Below are positions 28,546 through 37,501 of a stretch of 64,000 nucleotides of DNA, in pieces (position 1 is the stretch's first letter; each line of letters begins with the position of its first letter). The translations under genes and the position numbers were made by a program. Source of the DNA: Anaplasma ovis str. Haibei (GTDB lineage Bacteria; Pseudomonadota; Alphaproteobacteria; Rickettsiales; Anaplasmataceae); assembly GCF_002214625.1 (NCBI RefSeq), contig NZ_CP015994.1, positions 744,001 to 808,000 on the forward strand. The letters are read 5' to 3'. The notes below the pieces were generated by a model, which was not told the origin of the DNA, did not search any database, and saw only the letters and a list, made by a program, of their open reading frames with translations.

Positions 28546-29011
28546 TTTCTATCCCCTTGGCCATATCCAACACTTGTTGCAAAATCAGCGCCGCAGATAT
28601 CTTATCATCCACCTTCTGAGATTCCTTTCTGCGCAATCCAAGGCTCTCAGTTGTTCTACTGGCCATTGCGGTGGTATACCTTTCATCGTGTAGGTACACA
28701 TAAATACCAGATTTTTTTATCAGCTTCTGTACAAAAGAGCGGACTACCGCGCACATTTCTCCTTCCATGCCATCAAGCTGCAGTGGTAAGCCCACAACTG
28801 CCGCGCAGATCCCCTCCCTTTTCAAAATAGCGTTCAGCTCGCCCAGATCTTGCCTCATATTTCTCCTAAGGTACACACTATGCGGCATCGCAATGGTACC
28901 CGTACTATCGCTCACGGCAAGGCCAAACTTCTTCTCACCAAAATCCAGCCCCAGAATTCTCCTATTGGCCCCCAACGCCTCAAAGAAACCCTCTATGCTT
29001 TCACACAACAT
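28538..29011 (-). CDS. ruvX: Holliday junction resolvase-like / pre-16S rRNA nuclease YqgF
   Basis: 157 residues from ATG 29011 with AGG 6 bases upstream; the longer frame starts at a TTG (29062). RNase H-like fold with [19 protein letters not shown] at the first catalytic Asp, [13 protein letters not shown] and HDERYTT. In other bacteria YqgF trims the 16S rRNA 5' end; a role in junction resolution is less supported. Its last 20 codons overlap the open frame of the obg remnant. Confidence 0.9.
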   Translation of the reverse strand: MLCESIEGFFEALGANRRILGLDFGEKKFGLAVSDSTGTIAMPHSVYLRRNMRQDLGELNAILKREGICAAVVGLPLQLDGMEGEMCAVVRSFVQKLIKKSGIYVYLHDERYTTAMASRTTESLGLRRKESQKVDDKISAALILQQVLDMAKGIETP

Positions 29012-29071
29012 AACCAACCTGCCACAGCCAAGTACGCGGCAAGCCTCAGCTACGCAATACAAACCATGTGA

Positions 29072-30859
29072 CTATTGACACGCCAAGCATTCATCATAGT
29101 CAAAGTTGGTGATTTGCCGTTGCGGAGAGACCGCCTGCCCGACATGAACGTGGGACACTTTGTCTGCTTTTTGTACCGACTTGGATCTTAAGTAGTAAAG
29201 GCTTTTTATCCCCTTCCTCCAAGCAAGAAAGTGTATTTTATGTAAGTACCGCTTATGCACACCTGCAGGAAGAAAGATGTTGACTGACTGCGCCTGGCAC
29301 ACATACGGGGCCCTATCACTGCTATGCTCAACTATCCAGCGCTGATCCATCTCGTAAGCAGTCCTGAATACAAGCTTTTCCCGCTCGGTGAGAAAATCCA
29401 GATGCTGCACGGAACCCTCGTTGGTAGAAATGGACGACCAAACTTGATCGTTATCCAACCCCTTAGACTCTAACATCTTCTGCAGAAACTTGTTACGCAC
29501 CACAAAGGAGCCAGTAAGAGTCTTGTGAGTGAACACGTTCGCTGCGTACGGCTCTATTCCCGGTGAAGTATTGCCGGAAATTATGGATATGGAAGCAGTT
29601 GGAGCAATGGAGAGCTTATGCACAAACCGCTCCATTTTGTTAGCATCCACAGCATCAGGGCATGGCCCCTTCTCCAGCGCAAGCTTATAAGAAACCTCAT
29701 CCGCCTGGCTCTTTATATACTCAAAAATCTTCTTATTCCACACAGAGGCAGCAAAAGATTCAAAGGGCACCATTTTGCTCTGCAAGAATGAGTGGAACCC
29801 CATAACTCCTACCCCAATACTGCGCTCCCTCATCGCAGCATATTTTGCGCGTTCGATCTCTGGAGGAGCTTTGTTGATAAAATCTGTGAGTACGTTGTCT
29901 AGGAACCGCATTACATCCTCTATAAACAAGGGCTCCGTGCTCCACATGTCGTAGTACTCAAGGTTCAAGGACGCAAGACAGCAGATCGCGGTTCTGGATT
30001 TTCCTAGGTGGTCCTCCCCTGTAGCAAGGGTGATCTCAGTGCACAGATTGGACATCTTTACTTCTAGTCCGAGCTCCTTATATATGTCTGGCTTGTGCTT
30101 GTTAACTGTGTCTACAAATACGACGTACGGCTCTCCCGTTTCAACCCGGGTGGTCAAAATTTTTATCCACAGATCCCTAGCCCTAACGGTGGAGATAACG
30201 CACCTATCCTTGGGGCTCACCAAGTCCCAGGGCTTATCCTGTTCAACCGCTTTCATAAACTCATCAGTAAGCAAGACTCCGTGGTGGATGTTTAGCGCCT
30301 TCCTGTTGGGATCACCACCTGTGGGCTTTCTGATATCTAGAAATTCCTCAATCTCTGGGTGACCGACGGGCAAATACACAGCGGAGCTGCCTCTGCGCAA
30401 AGAACCCTGGCTTATGGCCAAGGTCAACGCATTTTGCACGACTATGAATGGAATTATCCCCGAAGTTTTTCCACTACTTCTAACCTTTTCTCCAATGGAG
30501 CGGAGATTGCCCCAGTAACTCCCTATACCCCCACCACGCGACGCAAGCCATACGTTTTCGTTCCACAGGTTCAATATACCAACCAGGCTATCTTCGGTCT
30601 CGTTTAAGAAACACGAAATCGGCAACCCCCTGGAGGTTCCTCCATTACTCAATATCGGAGTAGCAGGCATGAACCACAACTTGCTCATGTAGTCATAGAG
30701 CCGCTGGGCGTGCTCGTCATTATCTGAATAATACTGGGAGACGCGCACAAACAGCTGCTGATAGTCCTCGTTATCCAGCAAATACCTATCAGACAGCACA
30801 GCCTTGCCAAAGTTAGTAAGGTTGTTGTCCCTGGTACGGTCGACAATAATCGGTGACAC
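29072..30859 (-). CDS. nrdA: Ribonucleoside-diphosphate reductase, alpha subunit
   Basis: 595 residues. GTG 30859 is chosen because AGGAGG sits 9 bases upstream; the frame reaches a TTG at 30892. Class I features: LPISCFLNETEDS (redox Cys), SRGGGIGSYWGNLRSIG, MSNLCTEI, and the C-terminal thiol pair in DECLACQ that is re-reduced by thioredoxin or glutaredoxin. The ATP-cone is absent at the N-terminus, as in other short alphaproteobacterial NrdA. It reduces ribonucleotides together with NrdB, not in this window. Confidence 0.94.
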   Translation of the reverse strand: MSPIIVDRTRDNNLTNFGKAVLSDRYLLDNEDYQQLFVRVSQYYSDNDEHAQRLYDYMSKLWFMPATPILSNGGTSRGLPISCFLNETEDSLVGILNLWNENVWLASRGGGIGSYWGNLRSIGEKVRSSGKTSGIIPFIVVQNALTLAISQGSLRRGSSAVYLPVGHPEIEEFLDIRKPTGGDPNRKALNIHHGVLLTDEFMKAVEQDKPWDLVSPKDRCVISTVRARDLWIKILTTRVETGEPYVVFVDTVNKHKPDIYKELGLEVKMSNLCTEITLATGEDHLGKSRTAICCLASLNLEYYDMWSTEPLFIEDVMRFLDNVLTDFINKAPPEIERAKYAAMRERSIGVGVMGFHSFLQSKMVPFESFAASVWNKKIFEYIKSQADEVSYKLALEKGPCPDAVDANKMERFVHKLSIAPTASISIISGNTSPGIEPYAANVFTHKTLTGSFVVRNKFLQKMLESKGLDNDQVWSSISTNEGSVQHLDFLTEREKLVFRTAYEMDQRWIVEHSSDRAPYVCQAQSVNIFLPAGVHKRYLHKIHFLAWRKGIKSLYYLRSKSVQKADKVSHVHVGQAVSPQRQITNFDYDECLACQ

Positions 30860-31079
30860 CTTGTCATACCTCCTACATTTACTAACATACAAACCCGAAA
30901 AGCGGTACGCATCCCGCCTTTGAATATATACAGTACCTATACAGACAATTCAGTACTATATACAGCACTCACGTAACAAAAGGGACAAAGCTCCCCGTCA
31001 TCGGTAACCAATAGTTAAAGAAACCCCGACGGGACTAACCCCAACCTTAGAAACACCTACGCCGCACCCGGCCGGTAAG

Positions 31080-31152
31080 TGACTCCCACGGGAGTCGAAC
31101 CCGCGTTACCACCGTGAAAGGGTGGGGTCCTAGACCACTAGACGAAGGAGTC
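31080..31152 (-). tRNA. tRNA-Glu (anticodon UUC)
   Basis: On the minus strand the cloverleaf starts GACTCCT at 31152 and closes with GGGAGTC ending at 31081 plus the discriminator A at 31080. The D-stem is GTCT/GGAC, the anticodon stem CCACC/GGTGG frames loop CTTTCAC (anticodon TTC), and the T-arm contains GGTTCGACT. CCA is not encoded. Confidence 0.95.
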
Positions 31153-31164
31153 ACAGCAGACCCA

Positions 31165-31193
31165 TATATAATCATCAGCACCGTTACAGTCAA
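31165..31193 (-). promoter_or_regulatory. Promoter of tRNA-Glu
   Basis: Minus strand TTGACT (31188-31193), a 17-base spacer and TATATA (31165-31170). The start would fall about 5-7 bases before the mature tRNA 5' end. Confidence 0.75.
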
Positions 31194-31418
31194 ACAAAAT
31201 TCCTACTGCAGCACAACCCACCAGCCGCACCAAAAACTCGCGCAAGCACCGCAACCCACACCCGACAACAGACCCGCGAAACACAAACCCTATACCAACA
31301 AACTACCAACCACGTACACTAATTAGGTGTATACCAAACGCCGTCAAAGTACCACAAGTTGCATAAAAACGAAAATGTAAAATTCGAGTTTTTGAAATGT
31401 GCATGTAAGTAAAAACCT
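31194..31418. other. Gap between the tRNA-Glu promoter and the ispA promoter
   Basis: With the flanking promoters this forms a 319-base gene-free stretch (31153-31471). It is A/C-rich on the plus strand. No hairpin, RNA gene or coding content was seen. Confidence 0.4.
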
Positions 31419-31446
31419 GGGACATGCAAGCAAACTCTTGTATACT
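31419..31446 (+). promoter_or_regulatory. Possible promoter of ispA
   Basis: GGGACA (31419-31424), a 16-base spacer and TATACT (31441-31446). If real, transcription starts near 31453, which rules out the ATG at 31424 as start codon and places the AGGAGG at 31448-31453 at the very 5' end of the transcript. Confidence 0.4.
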
Positions 31447-31471
31447 GAGGAGGAATCTGATTACACCGTCT

Positions 31472-32335
31472 ATGCACCACATCTACAGCGACATACGGCA
31501 GAAGGTAGAGGATTTTGCCTCTCTGGTGCAAAAGGAACTCGCTCAGGTGGCGTCCGCAACAAAGGCTGAGTGCCCGTCAGCAGTCTTGCACGAAGCTTTG
31601 AGCTATACCATATCGAATCCAGGAAAGTGCGTACGCTCGTTTTTGGCAAGTACGTCAGCGCGAGTTTTTGGCGTCAGCGCGGAAAGAACGTTGCGGTTGA
31701 GCGCTGCTATTGAGGTTGTGCATACCTACTCCTTAGTGCATGATGACCTGCCATCCATGGATAACTCTCCTATCAGGCGCGGCAGGGAAAGCTGCCACAC
31801 AAAGTTCGGAGAGGCGGTTGCAGTTTTAACTGGCGACGCTTTACTTACACTCACCTTTGAGTTATTGTCGACCATGAATGAGGGTTGTGCCGTAAGGTGT
31901 GAAATCATAAAGCTGCTGTCCAAGGCGTGTGGCCGTTGCGGCATGGTAGCCGGGCAGATGTTGGACATGGAAACACGCTCTTTGACGTCATTTGAGAAAG
32001 TCAGGAGGGTACACGAATTGAAAACCGCCAGGTTGTTCTCTGCCGCCTGCGAGGCTGGCGCAGTTTTGGGTGGGGCTTCTGCCGAGGAAAGAATGGCGTT
32101 GGCTGAGTACGGTGCTGCACTAGGTTGCGCGTTCCAAGCGAAGGATGATCTGAGTGACGCTGGGGAGGATAGCGAGCGACGCTTCGGCAGCATGGCATAT
32201 ATTCTCGGGACAGAAGAAACGCGAGACTATATCGATGGTTTGTTGCGTAAGTGTGAAAAGCACCTAAAGAAGCTACCTGGTGATGTAGATACGCTCGGCG
32301 GTCTTATTGTGTTTGTTGAAAACTTAAGCGTATGA
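31472..32335 (+). CDS. ispA: Farnesyl diphosphate synthase (polyprenyl synthetase)
   Basis: 287 residues from ATG 31472. The substrate motifs are HTYSLVHDDLPSMDNSPIRRG (first Asp-rich motif) and AFQAKDDLSDAGED (second), with GKCVRSFL for the diphosphate-binding Lys/Arg. It condenses IPP with DMAPP/GPP, supplying chains for ubiquinone and undecaprenyl phosphate. The start is not settled: the strong AGGAGG at 31448-31453 lies 18 bases from this ATG but 6 bases from an in-frame ATT (31460); the in-frame ATG 31424 precedes the SD. The stop overlaps the next gene (ATGA). Confidence 0.88.
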   Translation: MHHIYSDIRQKVEDFASLVQKELAQVASATKAECPSAVLHEALSYTISNPGKCVRSFLASTSARVFGVSAERTLRLSAAIEVVHTYSLVHDDLPSMDNSPIRRGRESCHTKFGEAVAVLTGDALLTLTFELLSTMNEGCAVRCEIIKLLSKACGRCGMVAGQMLDMETRSLTSFEKVRRVHELKTARLFSAACEAGAVLGGASAEERMALAEYGAALGCAFQAKDDLSDAGEDSERRFGSMAYILGTEETRDYIDGLLRKCEKHLKKLPGDVDTLGGLIVFVENLSV

Positions 32336-33276
32336 AAGTCCTAGCATATCGCCTGTTGTACGTAGTTGCGGTTTTCGCCGTTCTTGGGTTGCTGCTGAGA
32401 GCGGTGTCCACCAGCATTGTCTCCGGCATAACCGAACACACTGATAAGCCTTACAAGGTTTCCGTCACTGATAATGATAGCCCTGCATACAAGATAGGAG
32501 CCCTGATGCTACGGCCGATAATAGAAGCGAGGATTGACCGGTACATAAGCGAACAAGGACTAGCAGAATACCTGCGTGACGCGGCATCTGCTGCACCTCC
32601 TGAGGAGAATTTCCGCCTGATTGACTTAGAAGAAGGTGAGGGACGCGAGGTGCTGTGTGGACAGAAGGTCTCCGCAATGATTTTACACTTCCCCATGGAC
32701 AGCCAGGAGACCATAGACCCGCTGCAAGCCGCACGCAAGATCAGTGGCAGCACGCAACCTGTGAGTTTCAGACTTGGAGCGCATGAGGTCAAGGAGATAA
32801 ACTACGCTTTGGCCGGTATGAGGCGGGGCGGCAGCAGGGTTGTTACAGTAACTCGTGACGAAGAGGGAAAATCTGACAGCTATTATGTACATCTCACGTC
32901 TGTGGATGACAAGGTGCCTGAGGCTCATGACATAAGAAACCTTATGTCCTTCGACAAGCGCGATACCAGCATCAAGGAGGCAGTGACCGTGGCGCGATGC
33001 GGTGATGCTGTCTCTGTTAAGTACACGATAAAGGATGTGCGCGGGAAAGTGTTAGTTGGGGACCAGGTTGTTGACTTCATAATAGGCAACAGAAGCGTCC
33101 CGATTGTGTTGGAATTGGGAGTAGTTGGCCTGAGGTCGGACAGCCGGAGGTCTATAATAGTACCACCAGAGCTTTTGTCTGGTTTCGATCAAACCGTGGA
33201 TAAGCACGGCGTCAAGATTATCGACGCACAGATCAAACATAAGAAGGCTCCCAACTCGGACTCGAGTATAGAATAG
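32332..33276 (+). CDS. Membrane-anchored protein with two FKBP-like domains
   Basis: 314 residues. One N-terminal transmembrane segment (about 7-25) is followed by two regions resembling FKBP prolyl isomerases. The first (about 95-195) has EGEGREVLCGQKVSAMILHF and VSFRLGAHEVKEINYALAGM, close to the FKBP core. The second (about 220-295) has VARCGDAVSVKYTIKD, LELGVVGLRSDSRRSIIVPP. Several usual active-site aromatics are missing, so activity is doubtful. It overlaps ispA by 4 bases and is probably coupled to it. A periplasmic chaperone role is an inference. Confidence 0.7.
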   Translation: MKVLAYRLLYVVAVFAVLGLLLRAVSTSIVSGITEHTDKPYKVSVTDNDSPAYKIGALMLRPIIEARIDRYISEQGLAEYLRDAASAAPPEENFRLIDLEEGEGREVLCGQKVSAMILHFPMDSQETIDPLQAARKISGSTQPVSFRLGAHEVKEINYALAGMRRGGSRVVTVTRDEEGKSDSYYVHLTSVDDKVPEAHDIRNLMSFDKRDTSIKEAVTVARCGDAVSVKYTIKDVRGKVLVGDQVVDFIIGNRSVPIVLELGVVGLRSDSRRSIIVPPELLSGFDQTVDKHGVKIIDAQIKHKKAPNSDSSIE

Positions 33277-33297
33277 CCGGTTTCCGTGGTGTGGGTA

Positions 33298-34431
33298 CTA
33301 CTCTCTTTTTGTCATGCCACTGTTGTGCGCTGCTCCACGTATGACGCCATGCAATTGCTCGCACCCTACTTCCATTTCTGAATTAATAAGCCCAGGGTAG
33401 CGCGCACTTCCGTGTTTTAGCAGGCTTATTACCTCCTCCACTATTGCCGGAGTGCTCAGATATCCATGTCTGTACAGCCCGTTTATCCTTATAACGCCAT
33501 CTTCAACTATAATTCTTGGAAGGTTGTCCGAAAATGCGGGTCTGCAGGCAGACATCATATCAAGCACCCTGGCCTCTGCAAAACCCCTGTGGACCGAGTA
33601 TGCGGCTGATAGCAGTTCGAGCACGGATCTAACCGATATCTCTGAGAAGTCACAGCTTTCTATTTCCGTAGCACCGACTATTAACCTACCTTCAGATCTG
33701 GGTACCATGTACACGCTGTATCTGGGATGCACCATGCGAATTGGGCGGCCGATGACGACTTCGGGAGCGTGAAGTAGCATGCTTTCCCCTCTCACCCCCC
33801 TCAAGCCGGGAACCGCGCTCTTCGCTCCAATGCCCCTGCAGTCAAAAACCACATCAAAAACGTGTCGCTTGCCGTCCACCACCAACGCTCTAGACGCTAC
33901 TTCATCCACACGTGTATTGCAAAGCCATTTGATACCTAGACGAATTAATGTGGCTTCCAGACGTGAAAAAAGCCGCATGCTATCTATGCATCCCTCTCCT
34001 TGAATGTACATACCGTGGCGTACAGATAGCCCGCTTTCAAGTGTGTGAATTTCATCGGAAATGCAGAGACTACCAAAAAGGTCAGTGAATCTCCGCCGGA
34101 TGATGGCGCATATCCTCTCCAGTTCCTGCAAGTCACCTGCGTGGGCTACAATTATACTCCCCAACATTTTGAGACATTCACTCGCACCCACGGAACGAAG
34201 AATTCCGGGCCACAACTCCAAAGATCTGTGGCCCAGTTCTATAACCAAACCCCCGGTTGTCTCCGCTTCGGAATACAGAGAAAGCATGCCCCCAGCAATA
34301 AATCCGCAGCTGCGTTTGCCCAGTGCGTTATCTCGATCAAAGATCGACACCTTCCATCCATCCTGCAGCAACGCCAGAGCCAGTAGTCTGCCAACCAGTC
34401 CAGCCCCCGCTATCCCCGCAGTTTTTACCAT
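33298..34431 (-). CDS. thiO: FAD-dependent glycine oxidase ThiO
   Basis: 377 residues from ATG 34431. N-terminal FAD dinucleotide fold GIAGAGLVGRLLALALLQDGWKVSIFD (6-32), then FDCRGIGAKSAVPGLRGVRGE and the C-terminal RINGLYRHGYLSTPAIVEE typical of DadA/ThiO flavoproteins. ThiO makes the iminoglycine needed for the thiazole of thiamine. Specificity is inferred from RHGYLSTP; another D-amino-acid oxidase is possible. It converges with the FKBP-like gene. Confidence 0.85.
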   Translation of the reverse strand: MVKTAGIAGAGLVGRLLALALLQDGWKVSIFDRDNALGKRSCGFIAGGMLSLYSEAETTGGLVIELGHRSLELWPGILRSVGASECLKMLGSIIVAHAGDLQELERICAIIRRRFTDLFGSLCISDEIHTLESGLSVRHGMYIQGEGCIDSMRLFSRLEATLIRLGIKWLCNTRVDEVASRALVVDGKRHVFDVVFDCRGIGAKSAVPGLRGVRGESMLLHAPEVVIGRPIRMVHPRYSVYMVPRSEGRLIVGATEIESCDFSEISVRSVLELLSAAYSVHRGFAEARVLDMMSACRPAFSDNLPRIIVEDGVIRINGLYRHGYLSTPAIVEEVISLLKHGSARYPGLINSEMEVGCEQLHGVIRGAAHNSGMTKRE

Positions 34432-34563
34432 ATCGCCATTCTCAAACTAAGGCCTAATACACCAAGAAACGCAACAGACCGTGCTCGGAACAAGGCGCAG
34501 CACGGTCCAGTAACCGCTCCGCATCTCAACAGACAGTGCCCCACGTTTGGCAGCAGGTTATCA

Positions 34564-36024
34564 CTATCCAGAACGCGCCCCACCACTATCGTAAACATCG
34601 TAGCGCGCAGTGTAATCCCTGAATTTTCCTTTTTCAGGCTCGAAAAAAAGTCTAATATTGCCTATGGGCCCGTTTCTTTGTTTTGAAACAAGCACATCGG
34701 CAACATTGCTAATTGCATTCATCTTCATCTGCCACTCTGCATGCTTGGCAGTCCCTTCAGCAGGCTGTTTTCTTAATTCGTAGTACTCCTCCCTGTACAA
34801 AAACATTACCACATCTGCGTCCTGCTCTATGCTTCCAGAATCACGCAAGTCAGACAGCTGGGGCTTCTTATCGTCACGCTGCTCAACAAGCCTGGAGAGC
34901 TGGGAAAGCGCCACTAGTGGAACATTCAGCTCCTTCGCTATGGCTTTCAAGCCTTGAGTAACCTCAGAAACTTCCTGCACCCTATTCTCTCCGCTCCGCT
35001 TCGTAGTTCCCTTGATTAACTGCAGATAGTCTACAAAAACAACCCCAATATTGTGAAGCTGGTGCATTCTTCTTATCCTGGTTCTGAGTCCGCTAATTGA
35101 CAAAACGGATGAATCGTCCACTATCAGTGGCAAATCGCATATTTTCTCGCTAGCCTTCAATACTTGATTCAAATCCGTGCTGCTAATTTTGCCCGATAGG
35201 GCCTTGTAGGAACTGATTTCAGATTCTATCGATATGATCCTAGAAGCAATGTGCTCTGCAGACATTTCAAGTGAGAAAAACCCGACACTTTTTCCGTCGT
35301 TTTTAAGCGACTTACAAGCACTTAGGGCCATATTCAAAGCTAGGGCTGTTTTCCCCATAGAAGGGCGCGCAGCTACAACTATTAGATCAGAATTCTGCAG
35401 CCCATTTAACAGTTGGTCCAAATCCTTAAGCCCCACAGATACTCCCTGTAGAGCGTTTGCACCGCCCTTGGCAGCTTCGATCTTCTTTTTCACGTCCTCT
35501 ACCAATACCGAGAACTTGTGATAATTCCTGTCGGATCTACCTCTGCTACCCAGCACAAACAGCCGCTGCGCTGCATCTTCTATCTGCTGTTCCGCAGGGT
35601 TGTCAGAGTCATAATCGTACGCATTGCTTACCACATCGTTCCCAAAGGCAATTAAGCAACGTCGAAGGTGTGCATCAAACACAGCCTGCGCCACACTTCT
35701 TATATCGAAAACTACGCTGGCCTTTGCCGCGATCTTGGCTAAATACTCAGCGCCGCCACATTCAATCAATGCCTCGTCATTGTCAAAAAACATCTTCAGG
35801 CTAATCTCGTTGGCGGCAAGGCCACGCCGGTTAATTTTTATTACTTGGTCAAAAATCCGCCCGTGCAGAGGATCAAAAAATACGTCTGCGCTTATTATAT
35901 CCTCTAAAGCATCGCAGATTCTGTTGTCCCTCAACATCGCACCGATGAGCATCTGCTCGGCTTCAATGTTGCTGGGCAAGCTGCTTATAGTACTTAGCGT
36001 ACTGCCCTCTTTTAAGTCCTGCAC
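34564..36024 (-). CDS. dnaB: Replicative DNA helicase DnaB
   Basis: 486 residues. The N-terminal DnaB domain begins LPSNIEAEQMLIGAMLRDN; the RecA-like C-terminal domain has Walker A ARPSMGKTAL, IGVVFVDYLQLI (Walker B) and LSQLSRLVEQRDDKKPQLSDLRDSGS. GTG 36024 is preferred over TTG 36027 because of GGGGT upstream. It unwinds DNA at the fork and recruits primase. Confidence 0.95.
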   Translation of the reverse strand: MQDLKEGSTLSTISSLPSNIEAEQMLIGAMLRDNRICDALEDIISADVFFDPLHGRIFDQVIKINRRGLAANEISLKMFFDNDEALIECGGAEYLAKIAAKASVVFDIRSVAQAVFDAHLRRCLIAFGNDVVSNAYDYDSDNPAEQQIEDAAQRLFVLGSRGRSDRNYHKFSVLVEDVKKKIEAAKGGANALQGVSVGLKDLDQLLNGLQNSDLIVVAARPSMGKTALALNMALSACKSLKNDGKSVGFFSLEMSAEHIASRIISIESEISSYKALSGKISSTDLNQVLKASEKICDLPLIVDDSSVLSISGLRTRIRRMHQLHNIGVVFVDYLQLIKGTTKRSGENRVQEVSEVTQGLKAIAKELNVPLVALSQLSRLVEQRDDKKPQLSDLRDSGSIEQDADVVMFLYREEYYELRKQPAEGTAKHAEWQMKMNAISNVADVLVSKQRNGPIGNIRLFFEPEKGKFRDYTARYDVYDSGGARSG

Positions 36025-36093
36025 CAAAAAACCCCAACAAGCCTCGGAGGATTATACCACCAGGGGGCCATGCTGCAAACCAACAGCAGACAG

Positions 36094-36780
36094 CTATCTA
36101 GATCTTGCAATATATTTGCCCTGAAATCTGCTGGGCATACGAACAAACATCTGCCAGAATCCATTGGGAAGCTCGCCGTTATCGCCAACTCTGGCACCTG
36201 AACTGAACAAGCGAGCCAGACTTTCCTGCCTCTCCGACATCACAAGCCTAGTCCACTTACCTATGGGCTCTGCCACCCCAACAATTTGCGCAGTGCTTTC
36301 ATACTTTACGCCATCATCGGCAACCTCATGCTTCTGTGCAGATGCAAGGTCCTTTTTGAGTAGCTTGTCTTCTTTTTCAACATTGTACTTTTCCTGGTCT
36401 GTCAGTGTCTCATCCACGTCGTGCTCATCCGCAGACTTCTCGCTTGACGTCTCAGACGACTCTTTGCCAAATAGGCTGGCAATCTTTGCAACCAGGCGCC
36501 GCACGGCGGACAGCAAGGCATCGATAGCCCCCCATAGCTTGTGCAGCAGTTTTTTTACGGCTTGCCAAATGTAGTCAAGCCCCTTTTTCAGTGTTTTGAA
36601 CGGCCAGAGAAGAATATTCTTCAGGCACCTGCATACACACCTTCTCACCGGTTTAATAAACAGCATTAGAGATGCAAGCAGCCCCACAGACGCCGCAGCA
36701 CCCTTCAACGCAACCCCCACAATTCCAGCACCCGGTATCAGCCCCAGCAACTTCTTTATCACACCTACAAACTCGGACAC
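36094..36780 (-). CDS. Membrane-associated protein of unknown function
   Basis: 228 residues from GTG 36780. I do not recognise a family. Residues 8-45 are hydrophobic and glycine/alanine rich, probably one or two membrane segments. Residues 46-100 are basic amphipathic helices with regularly spaced Trp, Leu and Lys (KNILLWPFKTLKKGLDYIW). Residues 105-150 are strongly charged and acidic (SSEKSADEHDVDET). The C-terminal tail is basic and ends RFQGKYIARSR. It lies alone between dnaB and tadA. Probably genus- or family-restricted. Confidence 0.7.
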   Translation of the reverse strand: MSEFVGVIKKLLGLIPGAGIVGVALKGAAASVGLLASLMLFIKPVRRCVCRCLKNILLWPFKTLKKGLDYIWQAVKKLLHKLWGAIDALLSAVRRLVAKIASLFGKESSETSSEKSADEHDVDETLTDQEKYNVEKEDKLLKKDLASAQKHEVADDGVKYESTAQIVGVAEPIGKWTRLVMSERQESLARLFSSGARVGDNGELPNGFWQMFVRMPSRFQGKYIARSR

Positions 36781-36940
36781 GCACCCGCGCCGATTCTAGC
36801 ATACTATAGCGTACATACAAAGTGTCTGTTGCATCGGGCTAATCACCGTTAAGCCAGGAGTAACCACTATGCATATTACAGCACCTTTACGCACGGCTGC
36901 TATTGTCCTATGCTTGGAGTAGTGTTTTAAAGACGTGATT

Positions 36941-37423
36941 ATGCCGTCAGAATCCCCCTACATGAGGCTAGCAATGCATGAAGCGGTCAGCTCACCGGCT
37001 GAGGTTCCAGTTGGCGCCGTAGTTGTTGATGAGCACGGCGTTGTGGTGTCAAGCAGGCACAACCTAACACTTCATAACTCAGACCCAACAGCACATGCGG
37101 AGATGCTTGCCATCAGGGAGGCTTGTCTTCACCTGTCAACTCATGTGCTAGACAATTGTGATATGTACGTAACTCTTGAGCCGTGCGCCATGTGTGCGTA
37201 CGCGATATCTTTGTCAAGAATCCGCAGACTATACTTCGGCGCATACAATACAAAGTTCGGGGGGGTAGAGCACGGCGCCCGAGTATTTAGGTTTTGCAAT
37301 CACATCCCCGAGGTATACGGTGGGTTCCTTGAGAGAGAAAACGCGGAAATATTGAAAAACTTCTTCCATAAGCTACGGGACACCAACAGCACCCACCATG
37401 GGGGAAACAACACCAGCGCTTAA
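36941..37423 (+). CDS. tadA: tRNA adenosine(34) deaminase TadA
   Basis: 160 residues from ATG 36941 (an in-frame GTG lies at 36935). The deaminase zinc site is complete: HAEM (His 52, Glu 54) and PCAMC (Cys 82, Cys 85). NTKFGGVEHG matches the region that holds the tRNA loop. It converts A34 to inosine in tRNA-Arg(ACG). It converges with fabH. Confidence 0.93.
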   Translation: MPSESPYMRLAMHEAVSSPAEVPVGAVVVDEHGVVVSSRHNLTLHNSDPTAHAEMLAIREACLHLSTHVLDNCDMYVTLEPCAMCAYAISLSRIRRLYFGAYNTKFGGVEHGARVFRFCNHIPEVYGGFLERENAEILKNFFHKLRDTNSTHHGGNNTSA

Positions 37424-37501
37424 CTAGCACCTACCAATGCGTCTCCTGGCCGCATATATCAGATCTAACAACCCCCACTTGCAAGGCATACGTACAGGTG
37501 A

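Noticed and set aside
30685-30912. 75-residue frame overlapping the nrdA start, with an ATG right after AGGAGG
   Set aside because: That ATG is one base from the Shine-Dalgarno, too close, and the product has no recognisable features; the SD fits the in-frame GTG of nrdA.
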